A stretch of 64,000 nucleotides of DNA from NCBI RefSeq assembly GCF_018881835.1, contig NZ_JACVPO010000001.1, forward strand, positions 682,001 to 746,000. The letters run 5' to 3'. Below, one piece after another: positions 57,546-64,000 of the stretch. Position numbers and translations under genes: made by a program. Below the pieces are notes generated by a model. The model was not told the DNA's origin and did no database searches. It saw nothing but the letters and a program-made list of their open reading frames with translations. Within the stretch, counting starts at the first letter, position 1. Each line of letters starts with the position of its first letter. Source of the stretch: Polynucleobacter hallstattensis. Its GTDB lineage: Bacteria > Pseudomonadota > Gammaproteobacteria > Burkholderiales > Burkholderiaceae.

Positions 57546-57956
57546 TTATTTGTGACCCGTAGACTCATCCACCCAGGCAGATTTACCAGAATCCCATCGC
57601 AAAAAGAAGCAACTGTGTTCTCCAGTATGGCAAGCAATCCCGTCTTTTTGCTCAACCATGAGCAAAATGGTGTCACCATCACAATCGAGGCGGATTTCTT
57701 TTGCCTTTTGGGTGTGACCAGATTCTTCACCCTTGTGCCATAGCTTTTGCCTTGAGCGGGTCCAATACACTGCCTCGCCCAAGCGCAGTGTTGCCAATAG
57801 CGCATCTCGATTCATCCAGGCCATCATCAAGATATCCTTAGTACCAACTTCCTGGACAATGACCGGAACTAGACCTTGCTCATTCCAAGTAACGCTATCA
57901 AGCCATGCTCCAGCCACTAAAGACTCAATTGGAGTGAAGGTATTTTTTATGGTCAT
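57546..57956 (-). CDS. hisI: Phosphoribosyl-AMP cyclohydrolase
   Basis: Third step of histidine synthesis, zinc-dependent. Seen: [40 protein letters not shown], the Asp/Cys metal site in [12 protein letters not shown], and the paired ligands in [12 protein letters not shown]. 136 aa, stand-alone form. Gene order hisF-hisI-hisE on the minus strand, 35 bases after hisF and 44 before hisE. Confidence 0.95.
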   Translation of the reverse strand: MTIKNTFTPIESLVAGAWLDSVTWNEQGLVPVIVQEVGTKDILMMAWMNRDALLATLRLGEAVYWTRSRQKLWHKGEESGHTQKAKEIRLDCDGDTILLMVEQKDGIACHTGEHSCFFLRWDSGKSAWVDESTGHK

Positions 57957-57991
57957 CTTCGTCTGATTTTTTCGGTTGATCTGTCTGTATA

Positions 57992-58750
57992 TTAAATGCG
58001 GACGGGAATCCCTTGGCTTGCCATATATTCTTTCGCTTGGCCAACAGTGTATTCACCGTAATGGAAAATACTGGCTGCAAGAACAGCATCGGCATGGCCT
58101 TTAGTAATGCCATCGACTAAGTGCTGTAAATTTCCTACACCACCAGAAGCAATTACCGGAACACTTACAGAATCACTCACTGCTGCAGTTAACTCCAGAT
58201 CAAAGCCATCTTTACTGCCGTCACGGTTCATGCTGGTGAGCAGAATTTCTCCAGCACCACGCTTGGCAACTTCAGAAGCCCAGGTGACTACATCCATACC
58301 AGTAGCAGTTCTACCGCCATGGGTAAAGACTTCCCAATTACCCGCTTTCGTTTTTTTAGCATCAATGGCAACCACGATGCACTGTGAACCGTAATATGCC
58401 GCCGCATCAGAAACTAAATCTGGATTCGCTACAGCAGAAGAGTTCATGCTGACCTTATCAGCTCCCGCATTGAGTAAGCGTCGTACATCTGTAACTGCAC
58501 GAACACCACCGCCAACGGTCAAAGGAATAAATACTTGGGAGGCAACATCTTCAATGATGTGCAGTATGAGATCACGGCCATCAGAGGTAGCAGTAATGTC
58601 TAAGAAGGTAAGCTCATCAGCGCCTTGAGCGTTGTAACGTTTAGCAATCTCCACCGGATCACCTGCATCGCGCAGACCCACGAAGTTCACACCTTTCACA
58701 ACGCGCCCTGCCGTGACATCAAGACAGGGAATAATTCTTTTAGTTAGCAC
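57992..58750 (-). CDS. hisF: Imidazole glycerol phosphate synthase, cyclase subunit
   Basis: TIM barrel that uses ammonia from HisH to form IGP and AICAR. Seen: [19 protein letters not shown] (catalytic Asp), [55 protein letters not shown] (second catalytic Asp) and VIASGGVGN. 252 aa, GTG start. It follows hisA by 11 bases. Confidence 0.96.
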   Translation of the reverse strand: MLTKRIIPCLDVTAGRVVKGVNFVGLRDAGDPVEIAKRYNAQGADELTFLDITATSDGRDLILHIIEDVASQVFIPLTVGGGVRAVTDVRRLLNAGADKVSMNSSAVANPDLVSDAAAYYGSQCIVVAIDAKKTKAGNWEVFTHGGRTATGMDVVTWASEVAKRGAGEILLTSMNRDGSKDGFDLELTAAVSDSVSVPVIASGGVGNLQHLVDGITKGHADAVLAASIFHYGEYTVGQAKEYMASQGIPVRI

Positions 58751-58761
58751 TGGTCGGCACT

Positions 58762-59523
58762 TTAGATAATTTTCTTAGCAAACTTGAGCGTTAACTCATC
58801 AGCATATTTTTGCGCTGCAGTTAAATCTAAATCACCAGCATAAATTGAGCGCCCAGCAATCACGCCCATCACGCCTTCAACTTCAGCTTCACACAAGGCT
58901 TCAATATCTTGGTTATTTGATAAGCCACCGCTAGCAATGACCGGAATCCGGATAGCTTGGGCCAATTTAATCGTGGCATCCATATTGATGCCCTTCATCA
59001 TGCCATCACGACCAATGTCGGTATAGATGATCGCTTCAACGCCGTAATCTTCAAATTTCTTCGCAAGGTCAATCACTTCATGACCTGTGATCTTGCTCCA
59101 ACCATCGGTTGCCACTTTGCCATCACGTGCATCAAGTCCCACCATGATGTGGCCAGGGAATGCGGTACAAGCATCTTGCACAAAGCCAGGACTCTTGACC
59201 GCTGCAGTACCAATAATCACTGTACTAATACCGTCATCCAATAAACGTTCAATCGTTTCAAGATCGCGGATGCCGCCACCCAGTTGAACCGGAATCTCAT
59301 CACCCACTGCTTTCAGAATAGATTTAATGGCAGATTCATTTTTGAGTTTTCCAGCAAACGCACCATTCAAATCCACCAGATGTAAACGACGCGCTCCCTT
59401 ACTAATCCAATGCGCAGCCATTGCGCCTGGATCTTCAGAAAACACAGTGGCTTTATCCATGTCACCTTGTTCAAGTCGAACACAGTGGCCATCTTTTAAG
59501 TCAATCGCGGGAATGAGCAGCAT
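58762..59523 (-). CDS. hisA: ProFAR isomerase HisA
   Basis: TIM-barrel isomerase of phosphoribosylformimino-AICAR-phosphate. Seen: [18 protein letters not shown] with catalytic Asp, [49 protein letters not shown] with the second Asp, and [12 protein letters not shown]. 253 aa. Between hisH and hisF. Confidence 0.96.
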   Translation of the reverse strand: MLLIPAIDLKDGHCVRLEQGDMDKATVFSEDPGAMAAHWISKGARRLHLVDLNGAFAGKLKNESAIKSILKAVGDEIPVQLGGGIRDLETIERLLDDGISTVIIGTAAVKSPGFVQDACTAFPGHIMVGLDARDGKVATDGWSKITGHEVIDLAKKFEDYGVEAIIYTDIGRDGMMKGINMDATIKLAQAIRIPVIASGGLSNNQDIEALCEAEVEGVMGVIAGRSIYAGDLDLTAAQKYADELTLKFAKKII

Positions 59524-59543
59524 AGCGGTAGATTAGAGAAGTA

Positions 59544-60206
59544 TTAAGGTTGCCAAGAAACAAAATTTTTGTAGAGCTTTAATCCGTATTCTGCACTTTT
59601 TTCTGGATGAAATTGTGTTGCAAAAATATTATCCCTTGCAACAGCAGAAGTAAACCAATCGCCATATTCGGTTGAGCCGGCAGTATCTTCCTTACGCTGC
59701 GGCACAACATAGTAACTATGCACAAAATAAAAACTGGTCAAATCTGGAATGCCAGTCCAAAGCGGATGCTGGCGATCCTGACGAACCTGATTCCAGCCCA
59801 TATGGGGAACCTTATAGGTGGAACCATCTGCTTGTACTTTTCCAGTTAACTCAAATCGCCGCACTTCGCCCGGAATCAATCCCAAGCAAGGAGTCCAGGC
59901 TGAGTCGGTATTTGCCCGTACTTCAGCACTTTGATCAAACAGCATCTGCTCACCCACGCAAACGCCTAATAAAGGCTTGTTCTTTGCGACTTCAAGCAAT
60001 GCCTCCAATAAACCTGACTCTTCTAGGTGCTTCATGCAATCAGGCATAGCACCCTGTCCTGGAAGCACTACCCTCTCAGCGGTGAGGATTTCTTCGGGGG
60101 TGTGCGCAATCAGAACATTGGCATCTGGTGCCACATGATGAAAGGCCTGGTAGACGGAACGTAGGTTGCCCATTCCGTAGTCAACGATCGCAATGGTTTG
60201 CGCCAC
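59544..60206 (-). CDS. hisH: Imidazole glycerol phosphate synthase, glutaminase subunit
   Basis: Class I glutaminase feeding ammonia to HisF. Seen: [15 protein letters not shown] at the N-terminus, nucleophile Cys in [15 protein letters not shown] (family usually GICLGMQ), and His/Glu in [12 protein letters not shown]. 220 aa, GTG start. Precedes hisA; 61 bases separate it from hisB. Confidence 0.95.
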   Translation of the reverse strand: MAQTIAIVDYGMGNLRSVYQAFHHVAPDANVLIAHTPEEILTAERVVLPGQGAMPDCMKHLEESGLLEALLEVAKNKPLLGVCVGEQMLFDQSAEVRANTDSAWTPCLGLIPGEVRRFELTGKVQADGSTYKVPHMGWNQVRQDRQHPLWTGIPDLTSFYFVHSYYVVPQRKEDTAGSTEYGDWFTSAVARDNIFATQFHPEKSAEYGLKLYKNFVSWQP

Positions 60207-60267
60207 TTGTTAGCCTATGATCTGTGGTTTTTTGACAGTCTTCTACTCAATGCTAGAAATTTCTAGA

Positions 60268-60855
60268 TTAGAGGCTGCCCTTAGTGGAAGGAACAACACC
60301 GGATGCGCGTGGATCCAACTCTAAGGCCATGCGCAAGGCACGACCAAAGGCCTTGAAGACAGTTTCAATCTGGTGGTGAGCATTAATGCCACGCAAGTTA
60401 TCAATGTGCAAAGTGACTCCAGCATGGTTTACAAAACCACGGAAGAACTCAATGCTCAGATCCACGTCAAAGTCGCCCACGCGTGCACGGGTAAATGGCA
60501 CGTTGAACTCCAGCCCTGGACGACCGGAAAAGTCGATCACTACGCGAGATAGGGTTTCATCCAAAGGAACGTAGGAGTGGCCGTAGCGGGTAATACCGGC
60601 CTTATCGCCAACTGCCTTAGCAAAGGCTTGGCCCAAGGTAATGCCCACATCCTCAACGGTATGGTGATCATCGATATGGGTATCGCCATTTGCCACTACT
60701 TTGAGGTCAATCATGCCGTGACGGGCAATTTGATCCAACATGTGGTCTAGGAAGGGTACGCCAGAGGCTAGCTCGGCTTTACCTGTGCCATCTAAATTGA
60801 TAGCAATTTGAATTTTGGTTTCCGAAGTGTTTCGGGTAACGTCGGCTTGCCGCAT
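60268..60855 (-). CDS. hisB: Imidazoleglycerol-phosphate dehydratase
   Basis: Manganese enzyme for the sixth step. Seen: [58 protein letters not shown] and [17 protein letters not shown], i.e. both duplicated HHxxE metal motifs. 195 aa, monofunctional without the phosphatase domain of enterobacterial HisB. Head of the hisB-H-A-F-I-E run here, because hisC upstream points the other way. Confidence 0.96.
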   Translation of the reverse strand: MRQADVTRNTSETKIQIAINLDGTGKAELASGVPFLDHMLDQIARHGMIDLKVVANGDTHIDDHHTVEDVGITLGQAFAKAVGDKAGITRYGHSYVPLDETLSRVVIDFSGRPGLEFNVPFTRARVGDFDVDLSIEFFRGFVNHAGVTLHIDNLRGINAHHQIETVFKAFGRALRMALELDPRASGVVPSTKGSL

Positions 60856-60981
60856 GCTTCAGTGCGCCGCGAGGCGAAGTGTTGATTGAAGCCTCATAAT
60901 ATCATTCCTAATACAGATATAAATGCTGATTTTGATTGCTAGCGTTTGTTCACTTTTGCTGATTTTTAACTAGAGTCCCTC

Positions 60982-62055
60982 ATGAGCCGCTTTTGGAGCC
61001 CCGTTGTTCAGACCCTGACCCCCTACACCCCGGGGGAGCAGCCGCAAATGAAGCGACTGGTAAAGCTCAATACGAATGAGAGCCCTTATGGCCCATCCCC
61101 GCTGGCCCTAGCCGCTATAAATCAGCAAAACACAGATGATTTGAGGCTCTATCCGGACCCGGAAGGAGCAGCCCTTAAAAAAGCTATTGCTGATTTGCAC
61201 GGTCTAGACCCAAAACAGGTGTTTTTAGGAAATGGTTCCGACGAGGTATTGGCCCACGTATTTTTAGGCCTTCTCAAGCAATCCAAACCCGTTCAGTTTC
61301 CAGATATCACCTATAGCTTCTACCCAGTCTATTGCAAGTTATTTGGCATTGACTATCAAACAGTGCCCCTAGATTCTAATTTTGAGATCCAAACCCAAGA
61401 CCTCAAAACCCCCAATGGCGGAATTATTTTTCCCAATCCCAATGCCCCAACTGGTCGAGCTATCCCGCGTTCAGATATCGAAGCCCTGCTCAGGAGAAAT
61501 ACAGACTCCGTAGTGGTGATCGATGAGGCCTATGTGGATTACGGCACTGAGTCTTGCATTCCACTTCTACGCGGAAGTGCTTGCCCAGAAAACCTCTTGG
61601 TCGTACACACTTTATCTAAGTCTCGCGCCCTAGCCGGACTTCGCGTTGGGTTTGCAGTGGGACATCCAGCTCTCATTGAAGGTCTTGAGCGGGTGAAGAA
61701 TAGTTTTAATTCTTACCCACTAGGCCGCTTGGCTCAAGCGGGAGCAATTGCTGCAATACAAGATCAAGCGCATTTGGAATCGACGAGTAAAAAAGTAATT
61801 CAAACTCGTGAGCGATTAGTGAATGAGTTGGCCTCACTAGGTTTTGATACTTTGCCATCGACAGCGAACTTTATTTTTACGCGCCATCCGAAACATGCTG
61901 GCGCAAAGTTGTATCAGTCATTACGCGATCGTGGAATTATTGTGCGTCACTTCAAGTCGCCACGCATTGAAGAATTTCTGCGCATCACCATCGGTACTGA
62001 TGAGCAAACGAATGAATTGATTACTGCCTTGAAAGAAATTCTGGCTATCGCCTAA
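60982..62055 (+). CDS. hisC: Histidinol-phosphate aminotransferase
   Basis: PLP enzyme of the seventh step. Seen: [58 protein letters not shown] lysine in [19 protein letters not shown], and [15 protein letters not shown]. 357 aa. It lies on the plus strand, divergent from hisB (126-base gap) and ending two bases from the hisD stop, whereas all other his genes here are on the minus strand. Confidence 0.96.
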   Translation: MSRFWSPVVQTLTPYTPGEQPQMKRLVKLNTNESPYGPSPLALAAINQQNTDDLRLYPDPEGAALKKAIADLHGLDPKQVFLGNGSDEVLAHVFLGLLKQSKPVQFPDITYSFYPVYCKLFGIDYQTVPLDSNFEIQTQDLKTPNGGIIFPNPNAPTGRAIPRSDIEALLRRNTDSVVVIDEAYVDYGTESCIPLLRGSACPENLLVVHTLSKSRALAGLRVGFAVGHPALIEGLERVKNSFNSYPLGRLAQAGAIAAIQDQAHLESTSKKVIQTRERLVNELASLGFDTLPSTANFIFTRHPKHAGAKLYQSLRDRGIIVRHFKSPRIEEFLRITIGTDEQTNELITALKEILAIA

Positions 62056-62057
62056 GT

Positions 62058-63380
62058 TTACTTTTTAAGTCGCATCTCAGCAGCACGTGCATGAGCTGTT
62101 AAGCCCTCACCATGCGCGAGAGTACTAGCTACAGCCCCTAGCGTTTGAGCTCCAGCTTCACTAACCTCAATCATGCTCGAGCGCTTAATGAAGTCATAAA
62201 CACCTAATGGGGATGAGAAACGTGCAGTGCGTGCTGTTGGTAAAACGTGATTCGGGCCTGCGCAATAATCACCTAAAGATTCACTGGTGTAGTTGCCCAT
62301 AAAGATGGCGCCAGCATGACGGATTAACTCAGCCCACTTGCGCGGCTCAGCAGCACAAATCTCCAAATGCTCAGCAGCAATAGCATTGGCAATCTCAGAG
62401 GCCTCATCCATATCTTTTACCTGAATCAATAAAGCGCGATTGGTAAGTGATGTTTCAATCACTTTCTTTCTAGGCATCTCCGGCAATAACTTGTTAATGC
62501 TTGCTTGTACCTGCTCAATAAATTTCTCATCTGGACAAAGCAAAATAGATTGCGCCAACTCATCATGCTCAGCTTGAGAAAATAAATCCATTGCAATCCA
62601 ATCAGGATTGCTAGAGCCATCACAGAGCACTAAAATTTCTGAGGGGCCGGCAATCATATCGATACCAACAGTACCAAAGACCCTGCGCTTAGCAGCTGCT
62701 ACATAGGCATTGCCAGGGCCAACAATTTTGTCCACTGGCGGAATTGTTTGGGTACCATAAGCTAGGGCGCCAACGGCTTGTGCACCGCCAATCGTAAAGA
62801 CGCGATCAACTCCGGATAGGTATGCAGCAGCTAAGACCAAAGGATTGCGAGCACCATTAGGAGTAGGCACCACCATGATGACTTCTTTAACTCCAGCAAC
62901 TTTTGCAGGAATCGCATTCATCAGCACAGAAGATGGGTAAGCTGCCTTTCCGCCTGGAACATAAATACCAACGCGGTCTAAAGCTGTGACTTTTTGACCT
63001 AAGCGCGTGCCATCAGCTTCTTCATATTCCCAAGAGTGACAACCCGCTTCAATCTTTTGCTTCTCATGGTAGGCGCGCACTCTTTGCGCAGCAATATCCA
63101 AAGAATTTTTTTGCTCAGCCGATAAACCTTCGTAAGCTATTTTTAATTCTGCTTGAGAAATCTCTAACTCAACAACACTGGAAACATTGAGACGATCAAA
63201 CTGCTTTGTAAAGGAGAGCACTGCAGTATCACCCTCACTTTTGACTTGCGCCAGAATTTTTACTACTGCAGCATCGATCGCTTCGTCATCTGCCATCGGC
63301 AAAGAAAGGCTAGAGAGTAGCGTGTCTTTAAACCCGGCATCTTTGCTATTAAGGCGCTTGACTTTGATGTCTGTTGACAT
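62058..63380 (-). CDS. hisD: Histidinol dehydrogenase
   Basis: Zinc, NAD-dependent oxidation of histidinol to histidine, last step. Seen: [63 protein letters not shown] with metal ligands, [10 protein letters not shown], and [14 protein letters not shown]. 440 aa. Eleven bases downstream of hisG. Confidence 0.97.
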   Translation of the reverse strand: MSTDIKVKRLNSKDAGFKDTLLSSLSLPMADDEAIDAAVVKILAQVKSEGDTAVLSFTKQFDRLNVSSVVELEISQAELKIAYEGLSAEQKNSLDIAAQRVRAYHEKQKIEAGCHSWEYEEADGTRLGQKVTALDRVGIYVPGGKAAYPSSVLMNAIPAKVAGVKEVIMVVPTPNGARNPLVLAAAYLSGVDRVFTIGGAQAVGALAYGTQTIPPVDKIVGPGNAYVAAAKRRVFGTVGIDMIAGPSEILVLCDGSSNPDWIAMDLFSQAEHDELAQSILLCPDEKFIEQVQASINKLLPEMPRKKVIETSLTNRALLIQVKDMDEASEIANAIAAEHLEICAAEPRKWAELIRHAGAIFMGNYTSESLGDYCAGPNHVLPTARTARFSSPLGVYDFIKRSSMIEVSEAGAQTLGAVASTLAHGEGLTAHARAAEMRLKK

Positions 63381-63391
63381 ATGAATTTTCT

Positions 63392-64000
63392 TTACTTCAG
63401 CAATTCAAAAAATGGTTGGAGCTGAGTACGCTTACGTTTGTAAGAAGCTTGATTAACGACTAGGCGTGCGCTGATATCAGCAATAGGCTCAACTTCAACT
63501 AAGCCATTAGCACGCAGGGTATTGCCTGTAGATACTAAATCCACAATCGCATCTGCTAGACCAACTAATGGAGCTAACTCCATCGAGCCATACAAATGAA
63601 TCGTATCGATATGCACGCCCTTATTGGCAAAGTGCTCACGTGCGCAATTTACATATTTTGTGGCAACCTTCAAACGCGAACCTTGCTTTACTGCAGCAGC
63701 GTAATCAAAGCCTTCTCTAACAGCAACCGACATCCGGCATTTAGCGATGTTTAGATCAAATGGAACATATAGGCCATCGGTGCCGTTTTCCATCAAAACA
63801 TCCAGGCCAGCCACTCCAAAATCGGCACCGCCAAACTGCACGTAAGTCGGCACATCTGATGCGCGCACAATAATGAGGAGTACATCAGGATTGGAAGTCT
63901 CAATAATGAGCTTGCGTGACTTTTCTGGATCCTCAAGCGGACGAATACCGATCTTAGATAAGATCTCAGCAGTTTCTTCGAAGATGCGCCCCTTCGAGAG
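63392..64000 (-). CDS. hisG: ATP phosphoribosyltransferase, short form (partial)
   Basis: First, feedback-controlled step of histidine synthesis. The frame runs to the window edge: [53 protein letters not shown], and the PRPP site [15 protein letters not shown]. 202 residues are present and only a few N-terminal ones are missing. The GTG at 63868 is internal, not the start. It lacks the C-terminal ACT-like regulatory domain, so it is the HisGS form that needs HisZ, which is not in the window. Confidence 0.95.
   Translation of the reverse strand, partial: LSKGRIFEETAEILSKIGIRPLEDPEKSRKLIIETSNPDVLLIIVRASDVPTYVQFGGADFGVAGLDVLMENGTDGLYVPFDLNIAKCRMSVAVREGFDYAAAVKQGSRLKVATKYVNCAREHFANKGVHIDTIHLYGSMELAPLVGLADAIVDLVSTGNTLRANGLVEVEPIADISARLVVNQASYKRKRTQLQPFFELLK

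Noticed and set aside
57494..57805. 103-codon minus-strand ORF across the hisI 3' end
   Set aside because: Overlaps hisI in another frame; hisI carries the full metal-binding motifs, so this is a shadow.
63392..63868. hisG starting at the GTG at 63868
   Set aside because: The frame upstream continues to the window edge with clear HisG sequence ([18 protein letters not shown]), so this GTG is an internal valine.

Overview
The window looks like a chromosomal segment from a free-living betaproteobacterium of the order Burkholderiales, most probably Polynucleobacter. This is judged from protein flavour, gene order (petABC-sspA-sspB, hemA-prfA-prmC-grxD, his-hinT-tatABC, an intact dcw cluster), moderate GC and very tight packing. 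No phage, insertion sequence, CRISPR array or rRNA gene is visible. No gene-free stretch exceeds 300 bases; the longest are coq7-mraZ (about 270 bases) and porin-Sel1 gene (about 200).

Layout. 36-16127 (minus) is the division and cell wall cluster mraZ-rsmH-ftsL-ftsI-murE-murF-mraY-murD-ftsW-murG-murC-ddl-ftsQ-ftsA, nearly all joined by 4-base start/stop overlaps. It starts from a sigma70-like promoter carrying three MraZ boxes, with a 14-base palindrome and a LexA-like SOS box further upstream. 16399-21459 holds coq7 and the biotin genes (bioB divergent from bioA-bioF-bioD). 21479-25149 carries an M20 amidohydrolase, an enoyl-CoA hydratase, mltA and apaG. 25199-29841 is rpe-trpE-trpG-trpD-trpC. 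29838-36879 contains a MASE1-like membrane protein divergent from a winged-helix protein with a palindrome between them, then ychF, a UbiH-type monooxygenase, a DsbC-like protein, an M61 peptidase, ung and a small membrane protein. 36881-43187 is hemA-prfA-prmC-grxD, rmuC and an MFS transporter. 43264-47297 (minus) is tRNA-Thr, sspB, sspA and the cytochrome bc1 genes petC, petB, petA. 47434-52214 is mscL followed by two tandem TPR/GT41 (O-GlcNAc-transferase-like) loci. 52312-55152 is a general porin and a Sel1-repeat protein. 55137-64000 is tatC-tatB-tatA-hinT-hisE-hisI-hisF-hisA-hisH-hisB, an oppositely oriented hisC, then hisD and hisG, which runs off the window.

Most genes are core housekeeping: septal peptidoglycan synthesis, ubiquinol oxidation (bc1, Coq7), biotin, tryptophan and histidine synthesis, translation termination and protein export. 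The Rieske subunit has a twin-arginine N-terminus, which links petA to the tat genes here.

The least ordinary part is 47898-52214. Two adjacent GT41 genes share a near-identical 1,569-base 3' segment (one synonymous difference seen) but have different N-terminal TPR arrays. The upstream gene is out of frame at a five-T run exactly where the identity starts. Other observations worth checking are the SOS-like box upstream of mraZ, probable leaderless hemA and ychF transcripts, hisC orientation, and a 37-residue membrane ORF between apaG and mltA.
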